A DNA stretch of 64,000 nt, from positions 76,755,620 through 76,819,619 of the forward strand of contig OY755244.1 of NCBI GenBank assembly GCA_963576725.1, written 5' to 3'. Position numbers and translations under genes: made by a program. The stretch comes from Azorinus chamasolen (taxonomy: Eukaryota > Mollusca > Bivalvia > Cardiida > Solecurtidae). Under the pieces are notes generated by a model. It saw nothing but the letters and a program-made list of their open reading frames with translations. It searched no databases and was not told the origin of the DNA. Position 1 is the stretch's first letter. Every line of letters begins with the position of its first letter. This document shows, one piece after another, positions 1 through 11,441 of the stretch.

Positions 1-94
1 AGACGGCTCCTCTCTAGGAGCCGTCTGATCTGGGTCTAGTCTGTTTGCAAAAGTGTGAAAACACGTTTATATGAGGGAAAGGGTTAATATATTT
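1..94. repeat. Family A hairpin MITE, right part (cut by window edge)
   Basis: The window opens inside a near-perfect hairpin (AGACGGCTCC ... GGAGCCGTCT, positions 1-27). The family A right flank follows (GTCTAGTCTGTTTGCAAAAG), and it ends in GGAAAGGGTTAA at about 80-94. The left half lies outside the window. Full-length copies of about 240 bp are at 29138-29381 and 51475-51714. Confidence 0.75.
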
Positions 95-439
95 ACCCGA
101 TTTGGTATACTTGGTTTTAACATATTTTATTTGTAAATATTTGCATGAATATTTTACAAACACAAAGGGGGAAAAAAGGATGGAAACGAAAGCAAAACTG
201 CTTATTGTGTTTCTCACTCAATACCGTATCATCTATTCTACACTCGCCTTTATACAGAACTGACCGCAAGGTATTAAACTAGAATAATAGCAATGGAATA
301 ACCAAATCAGTTATTTCAGCAGAATACCCCAGTGTACAAATAATTTTAGAAAAAAAACGATAATTTAAAAGCAAAGGATGGACACACATATGAAGAGAGG
401 TATATACATGTATAAGATTCCGAGTAGAACCAGCACACG

Positions 440-2960
440 CAGAAGAAAGCGATTGTTACCAAAGTGTTTAGAACCGTTTCGAGGTTTGGACAAACCGATG
501 AACAGCTTCAACAATACTGACGTTTGCATCATAATTCAAAAGTGGATCACCAAAGAGAAAAAGAGAAAGAGACGATGTAGTGAATCTGGCAACTTCATCC
601 AAAAGCTGTTTTCTTTGGTCGTTATATCTGTAACAACTGAGGAAGAAGTGCGATGCGTTTTCAACGTGACCACGTGTACATAAGGCAGTGTCAGATATTT
701 TCCTTGAGAAGAGGTCATGATTCAAGGAACTGCAGTTTGTACGAAGTCTCGTATGAAGATGTTGCTGTTTTCTGACACCGTGATAAAATATTTGGGAACA
801 ATTGTCAGATCGTTATTCAATGACTTTTTGAATGCATGCATATAAAGATGAAGAGCGTTTTGTACTTTCTGGAAAGTTGTTCCATTCCTGTATTGTTGGC
901 AGGGAGGAAATACTTGCTATATTGGGTTGTGCGACAGGCAAAAGTTTGAATGTCACCATCATTTCTTAGATTGTATCGAGAAGCCCTTCCGACCACTTCT
1001 GGTACCAACTGTGTGAGGTATTGCGGAGTTAAATGGAACACCATTTTATAGAAGAGGATAAGTCTGTGCTTTGTTCGTCTGGTTTCAAGGCGTTCCCATC
1101 CACTTCATGCAATAAATTACTAATAGAGACCAATTTAGTTGTCCCTGTCACTATACGGACAGCTTCATATTGAATTGTTTCTAAACTGTTACATTCTCTG
1201 ATATTACAGTTGTCAAATATAGTATCACCGTATTCTAAAATAGGTCTAATGAAAGATATGTAGATTGTTTCAAGGGAAGATCTGTCTAAAGTGAATTTGA
1301 GTTTCAACATGACATTTATTCTTGCCCATGCCTTAGTTGCAATAGATTCAACATGACAATGCCAAGTTACACGGAATTTGATGATGTTGCATATACATGT
1401 ATATGGGTGGATGATCGTTTCGAGACTTTTTTCGAGAGATAATTAGCGACTCGGTTTTCTTTGGATTGAAGCGAACCAGCCATTGCTCCGTCCATGAGGT
1501 AATTCTTAATATATCATTATTGACACTTGATGCAATATGTACGGAAAGGTTACCTACAAAAAACAAACTCGTGTAATCTGCAAACAAACGAATGGTGCAT
1601 CCAATGTCATTAACAATATAATTTATATACACTAAAAACAGCAAAGGGCCAAGTATAAACCCTTGAGGTACCCAGCCGTGATATGTATTTCCAGTCAGAG
1701 AGAGTACCAGGTAAAATTACACATTGCTTTCTATCGGACAAGTAGTTAGAAAACCAGTTCAACAACTCACCCGCAACTCCCACGGCCTTGAGTTTTTTTC
1801 TATTAAACCTTTATGCCAGACTCTGTCAAATGCTTTGCTGATGTCACAGAAGATCACCCTAACCTCCAACCCAGAATCAACAGCGCTCGAAAAGGTGTTA
1901 TAGAGATAGGCAAGTTGGTTGGTGATAGAGTCACCATGCAGGAGTGAAACCAGATTCAACGTCAGAAACGACGTTGTTAGCCCGAAAGAAATTGTAAAGA
2001 TGCTTAAATACAATTTTTTCAAACACCTTGTCAATAGCGCTTAATATTAATAAGCTTAACCTTTCTCTTGCTGAATTTTAAAATATATTTCTTCTTCTTT
2101 ACCCATGCCCTGTTGTATAATTACATATATCTTCACTGTGTACAAGTATTTCGCTGTGCAATCACTGCTGTGGAGTGCACTGGTTGCACAATCAACTTGT
2201 AAATAGTGCAGACCCTGATGAGACAGCTCATGCAGGAGCTGTCTCATCTGGGTATTCACTATTTACAGGTAGGTATATTGACGTGAATAGCAAGCGAAGG
2301 GTTAAGGAGATATGCATGTAGTTTAATGCGATCGAGGGATCGCCAGCCTTATAGACATGATAAACATGCGCCTCTTTCCAACAGTTAGGAACGTTGGAAT
2401 ATCTGAGACTCTGGTTAAACAAACAACTAAGACGTCGAGCTATTTCGCAAGCTATTTCCTTTAATACACGGTTATTAATTTGGCCAAGGCCAACGGCTTT
2501 CCCTGTTGATAGGGAGCGTAGTGTTTCTTCAACCTCTTCAATTACAAATGGCGAAAGACTAAATTCAGGAGCAAGCAATTGTTGAAGAGTAGCACGTGTG
2601 TCATCTATTTGTGTATGTCCTAAAAAAATCGTTCAAATGGTTAGCTTTATCAATAGCATTCATTACTATCGGATTTCCGGACTGTAGTGGAGGTATGCTC
2701 GTCTTACGACGAGGACAGATAAATTGCTTGAGGACATTCAACCAGCATTTAGACGAGCGATTACAATTAGTTATTGCATTTGTCAATTTATCTTGGCTTT
2801 CAGATTAATACTTTCTTATCATGGATGTTGTTTCATTTCTAATTTTCCTAAATCTTTGCCAATGATGAATATAAGTGGTACGTTTAAGCTTGTTTGTAGG
2901 CTCGTTTTCGTTTTCTTATTTGGCGTTTAATCGCAGAAGTGATCCGGCCAGGAAGGCTCG
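440..2960 (-). mobile_element. Decayed non-LTR retrotransposon (LINE), reverse transcriptase ORF remnant
   Basis: Read on the minus strand from about 2960 down to 440, several broken frames carry the order expected for the ORF2 of a Jockey/CR1/L2-like LINE. First comes the linker between endonuclease and RT (HHWQRFRKIRNE, about 2860-2820). RT begins with LSTGKAVGLGQINNRVLKEIA (about 2510-2450). Then come FCDISKAFDRVWH (about 1840-1800), VPQGFILGPLLFLVYIN (about 1670-1620) and the active-site box, which reads FADYTS instead of FADDTS (about 1590). The thumb region has SFIRPILEYGDTIFDNC (about 1250-1205), and the C-terminal region has TRGHVENASHFFLSCYRYNDQR (about 670-605). Stops, frameshifts, the mutated catalytic Asp and a 250-bp MITE insertion at 2056-2305 show it is dead. 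The 5' end (ORF1, endonuclease) is missing and the exact ends are approximate. The clade assignment is by motif memory. Confidence 0.85.
2056..2305 (+). mobile_element. Family B hairpin MITE (copy 1), inserted in the LINE
   Basis: A 250-bp element begins TTAACCTTTCTCTTGCTG and ends AGCAAGCGAAGGGTTAA. Near its right side is a long stem: the left arm is GACCCTGATGAGACAGCTC, the centre is ATGCAGGAG, and the right arm is GAGCTGTCTCATCTGGGT. It interrupts the LINE coding sequence between the codons for the typical N-Y-x-x-I-S-L motif and the downstream V-F-E-K-I-V motif. Its TTAA edges are consistent with a TTAA target. Four more copies are in the window (13679, 22275, 31953 and 50083). Confidence 0.85.
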
Positions 2961-3122
2961 TTTGATTTTATAGTAACTACTTTATTCGGTATACATGTAC
3001 TTCGATTCCGTATACTTCCTACATCATGATAAATTGATAATCTCATGACTGTTGCTAATGTTATAACATATTTGATTCTACAGCTTTTGCCTGAATCAGA
3101 ATTTCGATCCTATTTTCATATA

Positions 3123-4022
3123 TTATTGGGAGATTTGAGGACCCCAGCTGCCCGGCAAGGGGCCACGAGTGAATGCTATTCCAAATATGTGATGCTCTTC
3201 AGACTTTGTACTAACATATTCTTCAAGGCAGTCTGCCATGCCTGCCTGATATGACAATAACTCTGCATTCACCCATGCTACCTTGCCGCATAACATCCAG
3301 CGACCTAACAACAACTGACAACAATCTTCTATCATAACATTGGTTTATTTACGCATTATGTACAACTAAGGTTCAGGTTTGGCTCTGTTGGGCATGGTTC
3401 CCGATCCCACCGTGCTTGCCCAATTGGCTAGCAGGTACACCGGACAAGTTGTCGTGTAAGGGCGACCTTTGACAGCCATCCGAAGTGGTATCCCAAATTT
3501 ATAATTATTAGGCCCAATAGCCACAAAATACGCCCCAATAGGCTTCAACATATGCCCCAATAGGCTTCAAAGTATGCCCCAATAGGCTACAAAATATGCC
3601 CCAATAGGCTTCAAAGTATGCCCCAATAGGCTACAAAATATGCCCCAATAGGCTTCAAAGTATGCCCCAATAGGCTACAAAATATGCCCCAATAGGCTTC
3701 AAAGTATGCCCCAATAGGCTACAAATATGCCCCAAAAGGCTTGAATTGAAAATATGCCCCAGAAGGCTCCAGACTGAATAAATCACATGCAAATTTGACA
3801 TAAGCTTGTTATATAGAGCTGCAACCCCGAGAACGGATGTATCGCCAATTCAACTACGGCAGATCCTGGGAGATCAGTAATCCAGCCATCATCTACAATG
3901 GCGACACCCCGGGCCTCTATCAGAATTGCAGTCCTTTTAAAATTATAGTTTGATATAAATATTATTAAATATGTACTTAAATTGTACACATAAATGTTTT
4001 GTTCGGATTTCGCTGTCGGCCA
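3123..4022. repeat. 900-bp direct repeat, left copy (LTR-like)
   Basis: Every base I compared between 3123 and 4022 recurs at an offset of 1450 (4573-5472), and two translated frames are identical in full. Within the repeat, position 3127 starts TGGGAG and position 4022 ends GGCCA, so the unit has the TG...CA edges of an LTR. AATAAA occurs at about 3776. I see no primer-binding site and no coding sequence between the two copies. A plain segmental tandem duplication is an equally good explanation. The copy contains a 21-bp tandem block. Confidence 0.7.
3525..3765. repeat. Tandem array of ~21-bp units (left copy)
   Basis: About eleven units of the form ATGCCCCAATAGGCTTCAAA alternate with the variant ending GGCTACAAAA, so the higher-order unit is 42 bp. 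The array lies within the 900-bp direct repeat, and an identical array is at 4975-5215. Confidence 0.9.
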
Positions 4023-4572
4023 ATCACCCTTACAATAGACTTCCAGGAACCGCGCCGTTACTGTAATAGATGTAGGTGGTCCCCTATGGTAGTAGCAACA
4101 CTGTATGCCAAAGTGACTGAAACAAAATAAGAACAAACAGCAGACGACTGTATCTTACAGAATACAATGGGACAATAGGGAACATACAACAGTAAAATGA
4201 ATTAACATACATGTATAATGATATAACATAATAAGCTTCATAAGAAGGTGACGGGCATGCTGCCGGTCACGTATATGCCAATCTGAAAATTACAAGGCAT
4301 TTCACCGCATAAAACAATAAATAAAAGGGGGCATGTGGTGGGTGGGATTTAAGTCGTCTACAGTGTGAATTTATGACACATCATCCCACTCACCATGATT
4401 AGTTGCAAATCAGAAGACAAAGGAACAAAGGAACTTGGGCGGTCTTTGACTATGTCGCTTCTATCAATGACAAATCGGTGTGCAGTGTGCCGCTTCTATC
4501 ACATACAAATTACAAAAATATGAAGAGCTCAAACTCCAATAACAAACGATTATTGTTGAACAATAATCGCAT
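4023..4572. other. Unique spacer between the 900-bp repeats
   Basis: This is 550 bp with no ORF of note. It has a short purine run (AAAAGGGGG, about 4324) and a small hairpin next to the right repeat (ATTATTGTTGAACAATAAT, about 4549-4567). If the flanking repeats are LTRs, this would be an internal region with no coding capacity, as in TRIM-type elements. Confidence 0.4.
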
Positions 4573-5472
4573 TTATTGGGAGATTTGAGGACCCCAGCTG
4601 CCCGGCAAGGGGCCACGAGTGAATGCTATTCCAAATATGTGATGCTCTTCAGACTTTGTACTAACATATTCTTCAAGGCAGTCTGCCATGCCTGCCTGAT
4701 ATGACAATAACTCTGCATTCACCCATGCTACCTTGCCGCATAACATCCAGCGACCTAACAACAACTGACAACAATCTTCTATCATAACATTGGTTTATTT
4801 ACGCATTATGTACAACTAAGGTTCAGGTTTGGCTCTGTTGGGCATGGTTCCCGATCCCACCGTGCTTGCCCAATTGGCTAGCAGGTACACCGGACAAGTT
4901 GTCGTGTAAGGGCGACCTTTGACAGCCATCCGAAGTGGTATCCCAAATTTATAATTATTAGGCCCAATAGCCACAAAATACGCCCCAATAGGCTTCAACA
5001 TATGCCCCAATAGGCTTCAAAGTATGCCCCAATAGGCTACAAAATATGCCCCAATAGGCTTCAAAGTATGCCCCAATAGGCTACAAAATATGCCCCAATA
5101 GGCTTCAAAGTATGCCCCAATAGGCTACAAAATATGCCCCAATAGGCTTCAAAGTATGCCCCAATAGGCTACAAATATGCCCCAAAAGGCTTGAATTGAA
5201 AATATGCCCCAGAAGGCTCCAGACTGAATAAATCACATGCAAATTTGACATAAGCTTGTTATATAGAGCTGCAACCCCGAGAACGGATGTATCGCCAATT
5301 CAACTACGGCAGATCCTGGGAGATCAGTAATCCAGCCATCATCTACAATGGCGACACCCCGGGCCTCTATCAGAATTGCAGTCCTTTTAAAATTATAGTT
5401 TGATATAAATATTATTAAATATGTACTTAAATTGTACACATAAATGTTTTGTTCGGATTTCGCTGTCGGCCA
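4573..5472. repeat. 900-bp direct repeat, right copy (LTR-like)
   Basis: Identical to 3123-4022 over the whole length I compared, including the 21-bp tandem block at 4975-5215. The two copies diverge sharply at 4023 and 5473. The perfect identity implies a recent origin, or an assembly duplication. Confidence 0.7.
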
Positions 5473-5669
5473 ACTGGCATTATATAAAAAAGTGTTCTAA
5501 CCAACATCCATGATATCATTATTTCTAATGGGCCGAACAACCACATGCCAGTACAACTTGGACTCCGATCAGGCAATGCCTTTTTTCTTTGTTTGTTCTG
5601 GTATCAGAGGTGTCTGTATAATTGGCAATTATGGATTAACAAGTTTGTGTTGGGTGTATTAATAATACT

Positions 5670-5913
5670 TTCCTTGTTTTACGTGTATTCCAAATTTCAA
5701 CACCTCCTGAATATTCATGTAAACAATAGTTATAATGGAAAATGAAAGATGGAATTGTAGCCATTTAGAAAGTAAAGAAACATATCTATCCAATTTCACT
5801 AGCAAACACAACAGACCGTGATCAGACCGCTCCTACACGGAACCGTCTGATCTGGACCTTCTCTGTTTGCAAATGCAAGAAACAGGGTTTATATGAAGGA
5901 AATTGTTAACTAT
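5670..5913. mobile_element. Family A hairpin MITE (copy 2), degraded
   Basis: The family A order is present: a CTGAATATTCATG box (about 5706), then the GAAAGATGGAATTGTAGCC body, then a degraded hairpin (GATCAGACCGCTCC / GGAACCGTCTGATC, 5820-5853) with the family mismatch, then TCTCTGTTTGCAAATGC, then GGAAATTGTTAA at the end. Confidence 0.7.
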
Positions 5914-6375
5914 TAACCTCACACAAAAGCATTTTCAAACAGAGTAGACCCAGCTAAAATGGTTCCCGTAGGAAAAACATATTCACTAGCCGAACGTCTC
6001 GATGCATGATTTACATCATCAAAGGTAGGCTAACAAACAACAACAACAGTGCTCCTATGGCATATACAATTTCAGGTACATGTCATACTTTAGAGACAAC
6101 ATGTGTCAAAACTTTGAATATTTAAAAGCAATAAAATAACAATTGCTAAAAACAAAAAATAAAACCCTCCAACCGCCGCCATTTTGTTACATTGGGTGAA
6201 TGATAATCTACAGATTAACTTAAGTTGGCCTAAAATAGTTTTATTTTTCAAATATCATACATAGTGTATCAAAATTGGTACCCTCTTTATTATTTCAATA
6301 TTTTTAAAAATATATATATATTATAATGAATATACAGATTATATTAAGCAAACTATTTATTCTGAAGTTAACAAT
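5914..6375. other. No gene recognised
   Basis: AT-rich sequence without an ORF, RNA gene or repeat that I can name. An AT dinucleotide run lies near 6305-6325. Confidence 0.5.
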
Positions 6376-6665
6376 TCCATGGTTCGACGGACAATTCCAA
6401 TTATAGAATTAGCTTTGTTGACCTTCTCCGAGATGTGTTTGTCAAAGTTAAGCTTGTCATCTATCGTAACACCTATATCTCTATATCTTTCTCTGCTTAA
6501 ATACGTATGCAAGGGTATTTCCATTTGGTTTCAATTTATATTACTTTATGCTGAGTTTCGATTTTCCAATCCTCATTACTTTGCATTTATCAGGACGAAA
6601 GCACAGTAGCCATTCATCAGTCCGGGCTTGCATGTTGTAGAGATCTTCTTGTAACTTGATACAAT
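6376..6665 (-). pseudogene. LINE reverse transcriptase fragment (palm/thumb junction)
   Basis: The minus strand from 6665 translates to KLQEDLYNMQARTDEWLLCF followed by RPDKCKVMRIGKSKLS. After a stop and a frame change it continues as DIGVTIDDKLNFDKHISEKV and NKANSIIGIVRRTME. This is the stretch just after the FADD box in many animal LINE RTs. It is truncated at both ends and not part of the LINE at 440-2960. Confidence 0.8.
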
Positions 6666-6924
6666 CATAACGTGTTAAAAAGAGTATCTATATGGAGTAA
6701 ATGGTAAAAATATAGATCTATGACAGAATTTTATACAAAATGATACGTGTATAAGATTATATATTTGCTGTACTGTTTAGATATTTATATAACAACCATT
6801 ATTCTATAGCATTTTGTGGTTGTTTCTAAGAAGGAAATACGTCCGCACAAAGTCATACATGTAGGCCTATGATGCAATCATGCGTGTAATTAAATGCTTA
6901 AAATCAAAGGTAGTCGGTAAGATA

Positions 6925-7010
6925 AATTCGTTATGCAGTGCTTAGTGTCCCTAATATGGAATATACACTGCCAGCAAATATTCATATGGGACTCTGCTTC
7001 ATATTAGGGA
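6925..7010. repeat. Hairpin: 17-bp inverted repeat
   Basis: TTAGTGTCCCTAATATG at about 6941 is mirrored by CATATTAGGGACACTAA at about 7000. Partial pairing extends outward (TTATGCAG / CTGCATAA). It looks like a small MITE. No target duplication was identified. Confidence 0.65.
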
Positions 7011-7156
7011 CACTAAAACCTGCATAAGTAATATTGACCCGTCGCTAGGTCCGTGTTGGCCCGCTCCGACTATACGATTCTATTTGTCAACTGACATTGG
7101 ACCATTTTGAGTGTTAACATGTTACTATTTATAGTAACAAATGTAATAACAGGATT

Positions 7157-7640
7157 TGTTAACATTTTTATTCTGCTCCGATGCTGCAAATGTTGTCAAA
7201 GTGCTCGTACACGAACAGATTAGACCCCATATCCCCGCTTTTACAAATACACTCCTCGTCCGATTGATTCAGATTATACACATGCACAATACACGTACCG
7301 GTAAATAAAAAGTGCAATCTAACAAACGCCCAATTTTTAATAATGTAAAACCGTCATTTTGACGTCATCCAAATGACGTCAGAATGGCGCAATTCCCTTA
7401 AACTCCTGAAAATTTCACTATCGTCTGATACTTTTAATCATTTGAGAAACTATGGCACCTGGAATATTCCTTTCTATCCACAAATGTAATAAACAGGTTA
7501 ATTATATAACACTGGTGACTAGGACCGCAGAGTGATATAGGCCCTTACCTTGATATAGACCCTCATACTAGTTAAAGCCTTCGGACCAATATCAAGGTGA
7601 CGGGCCAATATCACTCTGCGGCCCTAGTCACCAGTGTCAT
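7157..7640. repeat. Family M repeat, copy 1 (direct)
   Basis: Starts near CTGCTCCGATGCTGCAAATG and continues through a paired TGACGTCA block (about 7362-7381). At its end is a hairpin: ACACTGGTGACTAGGACCGC at about 7508 against GCGGCCCTAGTCACCAGTGT at about 7618. The same sequence recurs at 8825-9275 in the same orientation, and inverted at 16790-17285 and 20395-20895. Confidence 0.7.
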
Positions 7641-7654
7641 AACCTCTAATTAGT

Positions 7655-7892
7655 TTACTGCAAAGTAAAATCCTCGATTTTGATCGGTCAATAAAGAGTC
7701 AACTCGTGTATCCCTCAAAATTCTGATGTACATACGAAGTCATCAGCAAAAATGGAGTTTCCCTGCCGATGGCCTCGCTACAACAACAAAAATGGCCGAC
7801 CGGCTTCACTTCGTCGATTCGATCGAAACAACCGCTCTCAAACGAAATTAACAAGAGGTTGGGGCGGAACAAAGTTATCCATTGAGAAACAT
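7655..7892. repeat. Left arm of a long inverted repeat
   Basis: From TACTGCAAAG (about 7658) to the GGGGCGGAACAAAGTTATCC area, this matches the reverse complement of 20930-21170. Shared landmarks are AAAATCCTCGATT, TTCTGATGTA(C/T)ATACGAAG and CTTCGTCGATTCGATC. The arm is interrupted at 7893 by a (TCCG)n element that the right arm lacks. Confidence 0.7.
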
Positions 7893-8790
7893 TTTTATGC
7901 CCCCAAAGGCGGGCATATAGTAATCGCATTCTCCGTCCTTCCGTCTGTCCGTCTGTCCATCTGTCCGTCCGTCCGTCCGTCCGTCTGTCCGTCCGTCCGT
8001 CTGTCCTTCCATCCGTCCGTCCCAAATTCGTGTCCCTTCTATAACTTCTTTATCTGTGGATGGATTTCAAAATAACTTGGCACAAATGTTCACCACACAA
8101 AGACGATGTGTCGCGTTCAACTTCCAGGTCAATGGGTCAAAGGTCAAGGTCACAGGGTACAATTACTTTTTAACAAAATTTTAATATCGTGTCCGGCCTG
8201 TAACTTCTTTATCAATATATTTCAATATAACTTGGCACAAATGTTCACCACACAAAGACAATGTGTCGCGTTCAACTCCCAGGTCCATAGGTCAAATGTC
8301 AAGGTCACAGGGTACAATTACTTTGTCACAAATTTCGTGTCCGGTCTGTAACTTCTTTATCTATCAATGGATTTCAATATGATTTGGCACAAATGTTCAC
8401 CAGACAAAGATAATGTGTCGCTTTCAACTCCCTAGTCCATGGGTCAAAGGTCAAGGTCACAGGGTACAATTACTTTGTCACAAATTTCGTGTCCGGTCTG
8501 TAACATCTTTATCTATCAATGGATTTCAATATAACTTGACACAGATGTTCACCAGACAAAGACGATGTGTCGCATTCAGCCCCCTGGTCCATATGTCAAA
8601 GGTCAAGGTCACATGGTATAATTACTTGTTTATCTGTGAATGGATTTCAAAGGAACCAGGCACAAATGTTCACCACACAAAGACGATGTGTGTCCATGGG
8701 TCAAAGGTCAAGGTCACAGGGTACAATTTTTGGGGACATTTGTCATGTGACTGTGACATCTCTTGTTGTTATAGTTGTTGTTATAGTTGT
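7893..8790. mobile_element. Hairpin-(TCCG)n element K1 with ~150-bp tandem units
   Basis: It opens with a hairpin (TATGCCCCCAAAGGCGGGCA), then a TCCG/TCTG tract (about 7925-8025). Next come five direct units anchored on GGCACAAATGTTCACCA(C/G)A near 8077, 8232, 8385, 8538 and 8658, each carrying GGTCAAAGGTCAAGGTCACA. It ends in a TTGTTGTTATAG run. The right arm of the inverted repeat lacks it, so it is an insertion. Translated frames across it are repeat noise. Confidence 0.75.
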
Positions 8791-8824
8791 TGTATAACAA
8801 TGTAAATGAACCCGATGCGTGGCG

Positions 8825-9275
8825 AATGTCTTATTCTACTCTGATACTGCAGATGTTGTCAAAGTGTTTGTGCACGTACCGTTTTCCCCCAAACCTCCGC
8901 TTTTATAAAGACAATCCACGCCCAAGTCGATTCAGATTTTATTTATGCACATGCATAGTACACGTATCTGTAAATTACAGTACCTATAGTCGCTCCTTCC
9001 AACGCCCGTTTTTCGAAAGTTATAAAACCATTATTTTGACGTTAACAAAATGACGTCGGAATCGACCATTCCCTCAATTAAGTTTAACCGTTCTCACGCT
9101 GAAAAATAGGGTCTGCTTAATCTCTGATCAGCTGAAAGGTTTACTTACGTCTGATTCTTTCAATCATTTGAGAAACTAATGCATTTGGAAGATCCTTTTC
9201 TATCCACACATGTAATAAGCGGATTATTACACGGTGAGCTAGGGTCGCAGAGTGATACAAGCCCTTACCGTACAG
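8825..9275. repeat. Family M repeat, copy 2 (direct)
   Basis: Homologous to 7157-7640 in the same order: GATACTGCAGATGTTGTCAA, the CCTCCGCTTTTATAAAGAC block, a diverged TGACGT block at about 9037-9056, and CACGGTGAGCTAGGGTCGCA at the end. The terminal hairpin partner is lost. Confidence 0.65.
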
Positions 9276-9354
9276 AATGAGGCCCATGAGTGGATGCAAA
9301 ACGAAGTCTATATCAACAACGCTAATTAACTGCTACAATTATTAAATTTTGCAG

Positions 9355-9487
9355 TATAATAAAATCGTTATACAGATCATTGGCGGGGTATCTGACCTTT
9401 TATTCCCTAGCTGCTGAGGAAGATACATGTAGCGCTCGCCTAAAGGCTCGGGCAACATGATTTCCCACGCCAATGATCTGTATAACT
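9355..9487. mobile_element. Family I inverted-repeat MITE (copy 1)
   Basis: TTATACAGATCATTGGCG (about 9370) is mirrored by CGCCAATGATCTGTATAA (about 9471), with a GTATCTGAC / GCTGAGGAA body between. Preceded by GCAGTATAATAAAATCG. Related copies are at 16040-16290 and 20115-20340. Confidence 0.75.
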
Positions 9488-9549
9488 AATAATATTACTC
9501 TTAGAATGAGCTTCCAGGTGAATATATTTGTTTCAAAACCACAAATCTT

Positions 9550-9850
9550 GCGTGCGGTGGTCTAGTGGAAACGCACTTGACTACCAATTCGGAGGTCCAG
9601 GGTTCATATCCAGGTCCCTGCCGGAATTTTCAGCGACGCTTTTCAGTGTCTCCCACCCGCACCTCCTCTCCACCAGGGGTTAAAAAACTTAAAATGGGCA
9701 CCTGTGAAGATCACTAGCCGGTAAACTGCGGCTGGATGATTACGCCATATGTTAACAGTACTCAATATTGTAGGCGAATGACTCAATGGCCAGGGGAGTA
9801 AATGTACCGTCGGCTGAGCGGTCCTTCGGACTGAACGTAGGTACTTTACA
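9550..9850 (+). mobile_element. tRNA-derived SINE
   Basis: The head carries an A-box-like TGGTCTAGTGG (about 9559) and a degraded B box GGGTTCATATCC (about 9600). The body runs through GGTAAACTGCGGCTGGATGA and TGGCCAGGGGAGTAAATG. The cloverleaf is degenerate, so it is a SINE and not a tRNA gene. Confidence 0.6.
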
Positions 9851-10398
9851 AATCTAACATTATCACTGCTACATTTGACCACCGACTGACTCCAAAATGT
9901 ATTCTTATTGGCGTTTCTCTCTCTTTCATGTCTTACATCACTCATATGTTCTTTCATTCTCTCCCGAATTTCCCTCTCAGTCTCACGTACAGCATACCCC
10001 ATTCTATCGAATTTATTGCATTTTATTGTACATATACTACATTCAGGAGAATGCATGCACGCTAATGCATGCATGCATGACGTCGTTGTGCTTATGGCGT
10101 CATCTGATGATATCATGTGATGACATCATTACTTTTGAAATAACAAGTCAATGTTGCATGATGCTGGATCAACATTATTATCTTTGATTTTATGGCTGAA
10201 TGCATGCACCAAAAATGTCATTATGACATGATTATCTTTGATAAAGGCTCGTACGTAGTAGTCGAAATATTAGAGCTATTACAGTATATCTATATTATCT
10301 TAATTCCCATTTTCTTCACTGATTAATTATTTTAATTGTAAAATTAACTGATATTGTACTTCTAAAGTTTTTCGGTATAATAAAATAATTAGCACAAA
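9851..10398. other. No gene recognised
   Basis: Contains alternating ATGCATGC runs (about 10051-10078) and stacked TGATGA/TCATCA words around 10100-10130. No coding or RNA feature can be supported. Confidence 0.5.
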
Positions 10399-10488
10399 GC
10401 TGTCGGGGTGATAGAGGATATTGTCAACTCTTGAACTGGCATATTTACTAATTCTCGGGCTGACAATATCCTCTATCACCCCGACAGT
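10399..10488. repeat. Hairpin with 26-bp arms
   Basis: CTGTCGGGGTGATAGAGGAT (10401) continues to ATTGTCA, and is mirrored by TGACAATATCCTCTATCACC ... CGACAG ending at 10488. The loop is about 40 nt. The arms look perfect, so the hairpin is young or maintained. Confidence 0.8.
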
Positions 10489-11441
10489 CATGTGTTAATA
10501 TAGGACATCTGTATTGCCTTTTGTAGCGATATGGGACGTCGCTCGCAACTGGAATTACCTCCCTTTATTTACATATTGTCAAATTTGATACAAGAAGTTG
10601 AAAAAATAGACAATCTTCATAAAAATTATTTATAACTGTTATCACAATATCAGCACATAACTCTTTTGTTTTAAAAGTTTACCGTTGAGCCTTTTGAAAT
10701 AAAATTATAGTTTTATGAATAATCTTAATTAAGTATTGATTTAAGTTTGATGAAAATTCGAACGAATCACGTTAATTATAACTCCATCGTGAATGAGGAA
10801 TAAACCCCATCAAGTGGATTAAGTTAATTCCGAATGAACATAGCATTTTGGTCTTTTCAGAACTATGAGTGAAAAACAAAAAAAAAGCTGATTCAAATTG
10901 GCAATTTCACGGACAAAACAACTCGTGTGTATAAAATTTACTCGGTCTCTAGGTTATAAAACATTTTGCTTGAATAGTATTATCAAGCATTTTGGATAAA
11001 CTCGACATCTGACCTATCCAGATTTTAAAGAGCAGACATAATTATGTCTGTTAAGAATAAACCAAGGCACTCGGGTTTAATAAGATCGGGGTTTAATGCG
11101 TCTGGTTCATTGTTTCATCAACATTTTTTCAGTTTTTGTCATTTTCAGAAGAAATATGTACATTTCAAAACATTTTTGTCAAGATTACACACACTTACCA
11201 TTTTCTATGACATACGTAGATATCTTATTATCTGCAGTAAATCTAGATCTATATAGAGAATTCATTTAACTTACATTTAACATATTTCTAATCCATGCTT
11301 CATACAATTCCTACTTTAAGTGCCCCAAAAGTAATCACATTTGAGATTTAATTTTCGAATGTTATTTGAACCTTTTTGGCATTACATATACTTGCGAGAT
11401 GTTAGAAACCATTATTTAAATTAATTATAGAGTTTGCAAGG
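10489..11441. other. No gene recognised
   Basis: AT-rich sequence with only short open frames. I see no repeat boundary or RNA feature. Confidence 0.5.

Noticed and set aside
3366..3560. 64- and 70-aa open frames repeated at 4573-5010
   Set aside because: They recur only because of the 900-bp duplication, with no recognisable motif or start context.
7752..8797. Several 75-130-aa open frames
   Set aside because: They run through (TCCG)n and 150-bp tandem units of a mobile element.
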